NCBI GenBank assembly: GCA_026994125.1
Contig: JALWRJ010000551.1
Coordinates: 1 to 10,804 of the forward strand
Direction: 5' to 3'
Length of the DNA stretch: 10,804 nt
From: Cyclobacteriaceae bacterium
GTDB taxonomy: Bacteria; Bacteroidota; Bacteroidia; Cytophagales; Cyclobacteriaceae
The notes below the pieces were generated by a model. That model was given only the letters and a program-made list of their open reading frames with translations. It was not told the origin of the DNA and searched no databases. Each line of letters begins with the position of its first letter. The first letter of the stretch is position 1. This document shows, in pieces, positions 1 to 5,583 of the stretch. The position numbers were made by a program, and so were the translations under genes.

Positions 1-2
1 AC

Positions 3-251
3 AACATTGAGCAGCAATGCCACGCTGTTTTTGAGAATATAAAATACATTTTAGAAGAGGCCGGTTCGAGCTGGGACAAGCTGGTGGATGTAACTGTATT
101 TTTAACTAATATGGAAGATGATTTTGCCATCTATAATAAAGTGTATGCCGAATATTTTAAAGATAATCAACCTTGCCGAACTACGGTAGAAATAAATAAA
201 CTCCCGACCCCAATAGCGATAGAACTAAAATGTATTGCGGTAACGGATTAA
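3..251 (+). CDS. RidA/YjgF-family protein, C-terminal part (5' end outside window)
   Basis: This is the last 82 codons of a gene that enters from the left edge and stops with TAA at 249-251. Members of this family (RidA/YER057c/UK114) are small trimeric cytosolic proteins; the archetype hydrolyses reactive enamine/imine intermediates such as 2-aminoacrylate. The fragment shows the family's C-terminal half: a region reading SWDKLVDVTVFLTNMEDF-like (about residues 23-41 of the fragment), then CRTTVEI (58-64), LP (67-68) and IELKCIAV (73-80). Arg59 and Glu74 are 15 residues apart, the spacing of the substrate-binding Arg105 and Glu120 of E. coli RidA. The position of RidA Cys107 is Thr61 here. 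The family has many subgroups, including aminomuconate deaminase-like ones, so the substrate is not assigned. It converges on the minus-strand anmK; the 203-bp gap between them shows no gene and no convincing terminator. Confidence 0.85.
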   Translation, partial: NIEQQCHAVFENIKYILEEAGSSWDKLVDVTVFLTNMEDDFAIYNKVYAEYFKDNQPCRTTVEINKLPTPIAIELKCIAVTD

Positions 252-454
252 CCTTATACTTTTCCTTTATCGCTTACAATTGTATTTAAACGGAAATAGT
301 TACCGTTGGTCGATTTGCATTTGGGTAAGTATAGCCGAGCCACTACCTTAGCAATCAACAAGCCAACTAATAGAACAAATCCTTCAGGCGAAAGTTATAA
401 TTGCTTTCAGTTTGGAGGATTTTGTTTTTAACTCGTTTGTGCTTTTTGTTCCTA

Positions 455-1531
455 TTATGGCCAGTACACCACCCCACCTGAAACATCTTTAGAGGCTCCT
501 GTAACTGAAGCTAAACAATTGGGTTTGTTTTGTAACCGAAGCACCCCCATCAGCCCAAAAATAATGGCCTCCTTAAAGTTAATAATTTCAGGAGCAGGAA
601 GCACAAGTTGTATGGCAGCAGGCAGGTAGTGGGTTAAACGTTCTACTAAAAAGGTATTAAAAGCCCCTCCACCGGTAAGCAACACCTGTCCGGATTGTGG
701 AATGGCTGTTTGCAATACTTGTGCTAATTGGTAGGCTTCGTGCTCCACACAAGTAGCCAGTTTATCGTTTACCGAAACCTGTGAAGCATCAACTAATGGT
801 TTTACCTCGGCTGTAAACCATTCGTAGCCGGTAGATTTAGGGTAAGGTAGTTGGTAGTAAGGCAGTTTGTTTAGTTTTTCAAGCAACTTGGCACACACAG
901 TACCCTTACGAGCCAACTTACCGGAATCATCGAAAGGAACACCCACTTGGTTAGCCAGGTAGTTTAATACCATATTGGCCATGCCCACATCAAAAGCTAT
1001 GCGCTTACCCTGCTGCCGGAACGAAACATTAGCAATGCCACCCAGGTTAACACAAGCCTCGTATTGGCCAAACAAAAGTTGATCTCCAATAGGTACCAGT
1101 GGAGCTCCTTGCCCTCCATGTACTATATCTTTAGCTCTAAAATTAGTAATGGTTTTAATACCTGTTGCACTAGCCAACTCCTGCCCCCCACCTATTTGCC
1201 GGGTAAACCCCCGGTGTGGCTGATGAAAAACGGTATGCCCATGACTGGCAATTAAATCAACCTCCAGGTTATGTTCTGCAATAAAATCGGTTAGCTGGCG
1301 GCCTAAAAAGCGACCATAATCCACATCCAACTTTATCAATTCTTCGGCCGATGCAACTACTGCCTCACGCAATTTTTGTTCCCACGCCTTAGGGTAGCTT
1401 ATACTTTTGTAATGTAAAAGACTGTACGCCCAGTTACTACCAGAATAAGTAAAATAAACATAAGCCAAATCGATCCCATCCAGCGAAGTACCCGACATTA
1501 ACCCAATTACTTTTACAGGCTGTGTTTGCAT
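455..1531 (-). CDS. anmK: Anhydro-N-acetylmuramic acid kinase
   Basis: AnmK recycles cell-wall muropeptide sugar. It uses ATP to open the anhydro ring of 1,6-anhydro-MurNAc and phosphorylate it, giving MurNAc-6-phosphate in the cytosol. I chose the ATG at 1531 (358 aa). The reading frame extends to a TTG at 1594, but that adds 21 residues ahead of the family's usual N terminus. Numbered from the ATG, the ATP-binding GLMSGTSLDGID is at 10-21, GHTVFHQP at 98-105, GGQGAPLVPIGD at 139-150, NLGGIANVS at 162-170 and TGGGAFN at 286-292. The likely catalytic aspartate is Asp181 in FDVGMAN, where proteobacterial enzymes read FDTGPGN. The C terminus has SVTGASKD and GG. Length and motif order fit a full-length enzyme. 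The dps gene lies 73 bp upstream on the same strand, so the two may be co-transcribed, although no shared role is evident. Confidence 0.93.
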   Translation of the reverse strand: MQTQPVKVIGLMSGTSLDGIDLAYVYFTYSGSNWAYSLLHYKSISYPKAWEQKLREAVVASAEELIKLDVDYGRFLGRQLTDFIAEHNLEVDLIASHGHTVFHQPHRGFTRQIGGGQELASATGIKTITNFRAKDIVHGGQGAPLVPIGDQLLFGQYEACVNLGGIANVSFRQQGKRIAFDVGMANMVLNYLANQVGVPFDDSGKLARKGTVCAKLLEKLNKLPYYQLPYPKSTGYEWFTAEVKPLVDASQVSVNDKLATCVEHEAYQLAQVLQTAIPQSGQVLLTGGGAFNTFLVERLTHYLPAAIQLVLPAPEIINFKEAIIFGLMGVLRLQNKPNCLASVTGASKDVSGGVVYWP

Positions 1532-1604
1532 GTTACAAATTTGCTTTAAAACCCATAGAAACAGGTGCTTTGAGGCAAGTATTTTAAGCCCCAAAATTTA
1601 CTAT

Positions 1605-2048
1605 TTATTTTAACCAGGCATTAAACATCCACAATGTTTTTTCCTGTTCTTCAATAAAAGCAGCTAGCATATCTCCGGTAGTGGTATCGCCACTTTCTTC
1701 GGCTAGAGTGCGCAGTTCTTTTTGCTGCTGTATTAAGGCTGCTAAATTTGCTACAATGGTTTTAACGGCCTGCTCGCCCTGGTGCACGCCTTTAGCAGCG
1801 GCAATTGTTGCGGTATCCAGGTAATCTTGAAAGGTGTGCAAAGGTGTATGCCCAATAGTTAGCACACGTTCGGCTACTTCGTCAATTTTAATGGCTGCAT
1901 CATTGTACAGTTCTTCAAATTTTACATGAAGTTCAAAAAAATGCTTTCCTTGAATGTTCCAGTGAAAGCCCCTCAGGTTTTGATAAAACAACTGATAGTT
2001 GGCCAATAAGTCATTTAGCTGGGTGGCAATATGTGTATTTTCCATCAT
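1605..2048 (-). CDS. dps: Dps-family ferritin-like protein (starvation/oxidative stress)
   Basis: Dps proteins form 12-subunit cages that oxidise Fe(II) with peroxide and store the iron, protecting DNA. The frame is open to a TTG at 2060, but tandem ATGs at 2048 and 2045 are more plausible starts (147 or 146 aa), typical for Dps. The family signature is clear: GFHWNIQGKHFFELH, then FEELYN and DEVAER. Numbered from the TTG, the ferroxidase ligands are His33, His45, Glu49, Asp60 and Glu64. These align at a constant offset with E. coli Dps His51, His63, Asp67, Asp78 and Glu82, with Asp replaced by Glu at the third. The N-terminal tail is very short and holds few lysines, so DNA binding of the E. 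coli kind is not assured. The upstream sequence is AT-rich with no clear promoter match. Confidence 0.92.
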   Translation of the reverse strand: MMENTHIATQLNDLLANYQLFYQNLRGFHWNIQGKHFFELHVKFEELYNDAAIKIDEVAERVLTIGHTPLHTFQDYLDTATIAAAKGVHQGEQAVKTIVANLAALIQQQKELRTLAEESGDTTTGDMLAAFIEEQEKTLWMFNAWLK

Positions 2049-2161
2049 TTTTTTATTCAAAAGTAGTGTGGCCTTAAATATAAATCAAATCGATTATATA
2101 AATACCAAATAGATATTTACGATGTGATATTTTACTTAACATGGATTTGGGGCTAATGTAT

Positions 2162-3697
2162 CTATTCCTTTTTTAAATGTATTTCATTAAAGAAAATATC
2201 ATCGTTCGGCACATCAAACTCAATACCTGTAACCTTATTGCTATTATTTAATGTAAATTGAATGGTTCCAAACCCAAACCATGCGTGTATTTCATCCCAA
2301 TTTAGTTGGTAAGTATTGTAGTGCCAATGCGTAAGCGTAGCATTTAAATGCGGGGCGTTTACAAAAATAATTCTGAGTTTATTGTTGGATGATTCAATTT
2401 TTACTTGTCCAAAAAACGGGTCAAAATAGGTTCCCAGAAATTCTGTTTCATCTACCAATGGTTGGGTATTTAGCACATGCGCATTTTTTATTTTTTCTAC
2501 CCTGTTTTTTTTATACTCCGCATATTTTTTGGCTTTTGGCAAAGCTTCTTTGCTCCAGTCGCGTTGCCCGATGTTCAATAGCTCATCAATAACTCGCATG
2601 GTAACTGGTGTTGTAATGCCTGTCATTGCATTTGTTAGGACAACCACACCAACCTGTTCTTCGGGAATCATAGTTACTCGTGAATACATGCCATCGTAAC
2701 CGCCTGAGTGACTGACCACTTTACGCCCCTGGTAATCCCAAATACCCCAGCCCAACCCATAGGCACTAAAGTGTTTTGTGGGCATATTTTTTTGCGAGGC
2801 TAAACTAACTTCAAAGCTATTTTGGGGAGTCCACATGGCCACTTGTGCCTGAGGAGAAAAGATGGTATCGCCATGGTTAATACCATTATTCATCTGTAAA
2901 ATCATCCATTTGCTCATGTCCGAAACACTGGAAATAATCCCCCCGGCAGCGCCCATATTGTCCCAATTAACCCAGGGAATAGGGGTTATTTTACCATCAA
3001 TAGTTTTATGGGGACTAGCAAAGTTGCCCATTTTATCTAAGTTTTTAACCGATGTTACCGTACGATCCATCTGCAAGGGTGTTAAAATATGGCGCTGCAC
3101 AAATTTATCCCAGGGCATTCCGGTTATGCTTTTAATTACCTCACCGGCAGTAATAAACATTAAGTTGGAGTAGCCATATCCGGCTCTAAAACTGTACGCT
3201 TGAGGCACGTATTTTACATGCTTAATTACTTCTTCGGCCGAGTAATTAGATTTGTACCAAATAACATCTCCGCTAAACGTGCCCAACCCTGTTCTATGCG
3301 ATAGAATATCTTTTAGCGTAGCCTGAGAAGTTGTGTAGGAATCGTACAAGGCAAAATAGGGCAAAAAACTTACTACTTTATCGTTCCAGGTTATTTTTCC
3401 TTCCCAAACCAAATGAGCCAGCGAAGCAGAAATAAAGGCTTTGGTATTTGAGGCAATGGCAAACAATGTGTTTTCATCTACTATTTGTTTTTTGCCTGCT
3501 TCTAACACCCCATAGCCTTTTGCATACACCACCTTACCATCTTTTACAATGGCTATGGCATAGCCCGGCACCTCCCAGTCTTGCCGGGCTTGTTTAAAGT
3601 AAGCGTCCAGTTTTTTATAATTTACCTGTGCTTGCAATAGTGTAGTGGAGAACACAAGAACAAGCACCGTTGAAAAGTAATATTTACTATTTTTCAT
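2162..3697 (-). CDS. Exported serine hydrolase, beta-lactamase class C/PBP4* fold with DUF3471 tail
   Basis: This 511-aa protein carries a signal peptide (residues 1 to about 23, cut likely after LLQA) and should be periplasmic. Its large domain (about 27-380) is of the serine beta-lactamase/DD-peptidase fold (Pfam Beta-lactamase). The three active-site elements are visible: SxxK as S83-N-T-K86, YxN as Y176-S-N178, and the KTG-equivalent H330-S-G332. The LTPLQM stretch (205-210) and the GAAGGIISSVSDMSKW region (249-264) are typical of the family. A DUF3471-like domain occupies about 405-508, as in many Bacteroidota homologues. Relatives include D-aminopeptidases, esterases and enzymes of unknown substrate, and the fold alone does not imply beta-lactam resistance. 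The gene ends 101 bp before the dps open frame on the same strand. Its ATG at 3697 is preceded by an AT-rich region shared with the divergent peptide gene. Confidence 0.88.
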   Translation of the reverse strand: MKNSKYYFSTVLVLVFSTTLLQAQVNYKKLDAYFKQARQDWEVPGYAIAIVKDGKVVYAKGYGVLEAGKKQIVDENTLFAIASNTKAFISASLAHLVWEGKITWNDKVVSFLPYFALYDSYTTSQATLKDILSHRTGLGTFSGDVIWYKSNYSAEEVIKHVKYVPQAYSFRAGYGYSNLMFITAGEVIKSITGMPWDKFVQRHILTPLQMDRTVTSVKNLDKMGNFASPHKTIDGKITPIPWVNWDNMGAAGGIISSVSDMSKWMILQMNNGINHGDTIFSPQAQVAMWTPQNSFEVSLASQKNMPTKHFSAYGLGWGIWDYQGRKVVSHSGGYDGMYSRVTMIPEEQVGVVVLTNAMTGITTPVTMRVIDELLNIGQRDWSKEALPKAKKYAEYKKNRVEKIKNAHVLNTQPLVDETEFLGTYFDPFFGQVKIESSNNKLRIIFVNAPHLNATLTHWHYNTYQLNWDEIHAWFGFGTIQFTLNNSNKVTGIEFDVPNDDIFFNEIHLKKE

Positions 3698-3786
3698 AAC
3701 TAATAAAGGGTATTTATTTTAAAGCTTGAAGTTACAACCCATTACTTAGCAAGCAAAAGGTTTTGGTTGAAAGGTCTTATTTTTAG

Positions 3787-3813
3787 CAAAAATACAACAA
3801 TTAGCCTTGGCAA
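3787..3813 (-). promoter_or_regulatory. Possible Bacteroidota promoter for the serine hydrolase gene
   Basis: Read on the minus strand, TATTTTTG (3794-3787) matches the Bacteroidota -7 consensus TAnnTTTG exactly. A TTG lies 16 nt upstream (3813-3811), slightly closer than the usual -33 spacing. Transcription from here would leave a leader of roughly 85 nt before the ATG at 3697. AT-rich DNA yields such matches by chance, so this is tentative. Confidence 0.3.
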
Positions 3814-3913
3814 TTAGAAATGAGAAAACCACCTCCAGTACTCAAGATTAGAGCATCAATTTCTTCCTACTTTTTTACTTTTACTATACTTAAACATAAA
3901 TATTTATTAATTT

Positions 3914-3944
3914 ATTGGGATTTTACCCCCCTGTTTTATGTTTA
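3914..3944 (+). promoter_or_regulatory. Possible Bacteroidota promoter for the small secreted peptide
   Basis: ATTG at 3914-3917 is followed after 19 nt by TATGTTTA at 3937-3944. This matches the -33 (TTG) and -7 (TAnnTTTG) elements of Bacteroidota sigma-ABfr with one mismatch and good spacing. It would give a leader of about 25-30 nt before the ATG at 3977. The surrounding sequence is AT-rich, so the assignment rests on spacing as well as sequence. Confidence 0.4.
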
Positions 3945-3976
3945 CGAAAATATTTTATCAATAAAACTTTAAAAGT

Positions 3977-4159
3977 ATGAAAACAAAAATTAAAATTAAG
4001 TTTATGGCAGCTTTTACAGCGCTAATGTTGCTATTTGGAACTACAACTTATGCACAAGCAGAATGCACACTTAAGTTCGAACTTTATCTCAATGGAGTTC
4101 ATGTTGAATATTGGTGTTGTACAGGCCCAGACGGGTGTTTTTGGGATGTTTATGAATGA
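3977..4159 (+). CDS. Small secreted cysteine-containing peptide, function unknown
   Basis: The gene encodes 60 aa, which I do not recognise as a named family. Residues 1-28 form a classical signal peptide: a lysine-rich start (MKTKIKIKF), a hydrophobic core (AAFTALMLLFGTTT) and a YAQA cleavage site. The predicted mature part is only about 32 residues, beginning with ECTLKFELYLNG and ending in WDVYE. It has four cysteines (30, 48, 49 and 54), an adjacent Cys-Cys pair, aromatic residues and a net acidic charge, so two disulfides in the periplasm are possible. It has its own plausible promoter upstream and a hairpin terminator seven bases after the stop, so it looks like a real compact transcription unit rather than a chance frame. 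The next gene, 48 bp downstream, encodes a membrane protein. A role as a signal, bacteriocin-like or envelope peptide is speculation. Confidence 0.7.
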   Translation: MKTKIKIKFMAAFTALMLLFGTTTYAQAECTLKFELYLNGVHVEYWCCTGPDGCFWDVYE

Positions 4160-4163
4160 TAAA

Positions 4164-4188
4164 AAAGGGCTGCTAAGAGTAGCCCTTT
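4164..4188 (+). terminator. Hairpin terminator/attenuator after the secreted peptide gene
   Basis: AAAGGGCTGCT (4164-4174) and AGTAGCCCTTT (4178-4188) form an 11-bp stem with one G-U pair and a three-base AAG loop. It begins just after the peptide stop. The downstream strand is followed by TCTCAATTT, a weak U-tract, so termination may be partial. No promoter match is seen between this hairpin and the ATG at 4208, so the membrane-protein gene probably depends on read-through. Confidence 0.75.
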
Positions 4189-4207
4189 CTCAATTTAAAA
4201 GACAAGT

Positions 4208-4711
4208 ATGAACCTACACTTTATATTAAAATCATCGATAATACTTTCACTACCTAGTATTGCAATTTTCTTATTAAAATACCTCGCAGTCCCTGACCCT
4301 AACGCATTCTTACTAATTGCAATCAATATAATTGTTGTTGTTATCTTGCTTATGTTAATTGTAAGATCTTATGTAAATAATGAGCTAAAAAGCAATGGTT
4401 TCCCAAGGTTTATCCAATACTTTGTTACCTTTATTTTAATATTATCCTTTGCTACAACCATACATTTTACTGTACAGTATCTAATGTACAACCACTTGGA
4501 TAGCAATTATAAGTTTGAAGAAGAAAACGCCTATTACCAAAGTGTTAGAAAGCATCGTGTAGAAAAGGGACTTCCCTTACCAAAAGAGATTTCAGTTGAT
4601 GAAATTGAAGAAAAATATGGCTTTTGGGGGCTGATTAAATACTTCCCCATACTATGTATTAGACTTTATTATGGCACTACTTTTCTATTTATTTACGTTA
4701 GGGTATTATAA
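4208..4711 (+). CDS. Four-helix membrane protein, resembles DUF4199 proteins
   Basis: This 167-aa protein has likely transmembrane helices at about residues 5-27, 33-53, 68-91 and 138-163. Between helices 3 and 4 is a charged segment (about 95-135) rich in Glu, Lys and Tyr. The layout, the length and the pattern of an Arg-Tyr-Asn-containing loop after helix 2 followed by GF--F before helix 3 resemble DUF4199, a Bacteroidota family of unknown function. I make that link from architecture only. There is no signal peptide other than the first helix and no catalytic motif. The gene starts 20 bp after the terminator hairpin of the secreted peptide gene and may be transcribed with it by read-through. 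It is AT-rich compared with dnaK and prfC, and may belong to an accessory region. Confidence 0.65.
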   Translation: MNLHFILKSSIILSLPSIAIFLLKYLAVPDPNAFLLIAINIIVVVILLMLIVRSYVNNELKSNGFPRFIQYFVTFILILSFATTIHFTVQYLMYNHLDSNYKFEEENAYYQSVRKHRVEKGLPLPKEISVDEIEEKYGFWGLIKYFPILCIRLYYGTTFLFIYVRVL

Positions 4712-4770
4712 ATTAAAGCTAGTGTCTTAGTTGTTATTCAACCCAATCATAAAAATATCAATCTGATTTA

Positions 4771-4806
4771 CTTCTACTTCTTCAAATTCTACATCCGATA
4801 CGTCAT
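4771..4806. repeat. Direct repeat, left copy: displaced copy of the dnaK 3' end
   Basis: These 36 bases are identical to 5595-5630, which encode the last part of DnaK ([10 protein letters not shown] region), in the same orientation. Identity stops sharply at the upstream side of the tail: base 4807 differs from 5631. At the other side the copy reads on into GAAGTAAAT (minus strand). That string also occurs in the true gene end but 8 bases further on, so the homology may be longer with an 8-base deletion. No open frame with a start codon includes this copy, so it is a fragment. Confidence 0.95.
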
Positions 4807-4837
4807 TCTATATTTTAGAAATAGGTGTAGCACTAGC

Positions 4838-5238
4838 TTATTTTGATAACAGGTAGCTGCTCATAGTTAAGATTTTTATATCATTCAAGTTTTTTAAATC
4901 CAATAAGTCTTTATTTCCAGTTATTAAATGGTTGCCTTCCCATCGTTGGCCAAGGCTAACAAGAAGTTATCTTTCTTATCCCGGCACAATTCAATGGTAG
5001 ATTTAATCTTTATAAATTCAGACTTAGCCCTGATTTTGGAAAGTAAGTTTAGCAAATCTTCTGATGAAAAGTAGCTCGAGAATTTTGGCCTTTCTGCTAC
5101 TTCAATAAATTCATCCAACAACTCCTGACTAAAAAGTAAGACTACCGTATCTTCCTTAAAAAGAGTATCTATTTTTGTAAAATCTTTAGTCAAAAGAAAG
5201 CTTATCCAAAGATTGGTATCAATAATAACTCTATCCTT
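4838..5238 (-). pseudogene. PIN-domain toxin (COG1569-type), broken by start loss and a frameshift
   Basis: Correcting one base gives a complete 133-residue PIN protein of the 'putative toxin-antitoxin toxin component, PIN family' type; PIN toxins are Mg-dependent ribonucleases. The N terminus reads VIIDTNLWISFLL (reconstructed 4-16), with the first acidic ligand Asp7. ELLDEF (39-44), RPKFSSY (50-56), CRDKKDN (85-91) and LITGNKDLL (105-113) follow in family order. Two lesions are visible. First, the codon where ATG is expected (5238-5236) is AAG. Second, near 4930-4933 one A seems to be missing, since the frame ends at TAA (4926-4924) just as the next frame continues NHLITGNKD to a stop at 4840-4838. 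A start at the TTG at 5193 would lose the DTN motif. It overlaps the antitoxin remnant by 8 bp. I judge it non-functional. Confidence 0.85.
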
Positions 5239-5459
5239 TTAAGGAGGCATAGCGATTCGCTCGTACAGTTTCAACCTCTTTAGTAATCTCCTCGAATGTA
5301 GGAGGGTTAGACTTAGTTTTTTCTCTAATTAATTTGGTTTACAACTTCCAAAAAAGAATCTGTAGAGGTGTCAGCTATAGATATAAGTTTCAAGTCCGCC
5401 AAATCCTTTAGCAACTTAACAGCCTTTGGGTTCAATATATCAACCTGAAAGGTTTGCAT
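5231..5459 (-). pseudogene. Antitoxin partner of the PIN toxin, broken by a +1 frameshift
   Basis: From the ATG at 5459 the frame encodes 44 residues (MQTFQVDILNPKAVKLLKDL and onward to VVNQIN), then stops at TAG 5327-5325. Removing one C of the CC pair (plus-strand GG at 5336-5337) restores VVNKLIREKTKS. It then reads TFEEITKEVETVRANRYA to a TAG at 5233-5231, giving a 75-aa protein. The ITKEVE-VR--RY ending is typical of small antitoxins found immediately upstream of COG1569 PIN toxins in Bacteroidota. The N-terminal half resembles the short leader of the same proteins (DILNPKA--LL--L). Its stop region overlaps the start region of the toxin, as usual for such operons. A truncated 44-aa product could still be made but lacks the C-terminal part that normally binds the toxin (inferred from type II antitoxins in general). 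Confidence 0.82.
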
Positions 5460-5463
5460 GTAT

Positions 5464-5492
5464 CAAATATACATAATATCAATAAATTTCAA
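5464..5492 (-). promoter_or_regulatory. Strong Bacteroidota promoter match for the antitoxin-toxin operon
   Basis: On the minus strand TTG (5492-5490) is followed after 18 nt by TATATTTG (5471-5464), an exact match to the -7 element TAnnTTTG with near-ideal spacing. Only four bases separate the -7 element from the ATG at 5459. The transcript would therefore start at or just before the start codon, giving a leaderless or nearly leaderless mRNA. Confidence 0.55.
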
Positions 5493-5529
5493 TTATCTCA
5501 CAAAATATAGAAAGCCCAAACCAACCATT

Positions 5530-5562
5530 AAAAAAGGCTGTCCACCACCTGGCGAACAGCCT
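5530..5562 (-). terminator. Rho-independent terminator of dnaK
   Basis: Read on the minus strand, AGGCTGT (5562-5556) pairs with ACAGCCT (5541-5535), and the stem may extend through the GC-rich 14-base loop. A run of six Ts (including the last stem base) follows at 5535-5530. It lies 22 bp after the dnaK stop and upstream of the antitoxin promoter, so it isolates the toxin-antitoxin remnant from dnaK transcription. Confidence 0.85.
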
Positions 5563-5583
5563 CTACATATTAAAACTTACTAT

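Noticed and set aside
388..406. Possible hairpin GAAAG...CTTTC between the RidA-family gene and anmK
   Set aside because: A five-base stem with a nine-base AT loop and no T-run is too weak to call a terminator.
1532..1594. N-terminal extension of anmK from a TTG at 1594
   Set aside because: The extension precedes the normal AnmK N terminus, shows no conserved features, and an ATG exists at 1531, nine codons before the GLMSGTSLDGID motif.
2049..2060. Dps start at a TTG at 2060
   Set aside because: It would add four residues using a rare start, whereas two ATGs lie at 2048 and 2045 and give the usual family length.
2162..3697. Reading the serine hydrolase as a beta-lactam resistance gene
   Set aside because: The SxxK/YxN/HxG set and the DUF3471 tail are shared by many peptidases and esterases. 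Nothing in the sequence indicates beta-lactam hydrolysis.
4716..4839. 9-bp inverted repeat AAGCTAGTG/CACTAGCTT (4716-4724 and 4831-4839) around the left dnaK copy
   Set aside because: It is short, more than 100 bp apart and AT-rich, and it contains self-complementary AGCT/CTAG. Chance is likely and no transposase or terminal structure supports it.
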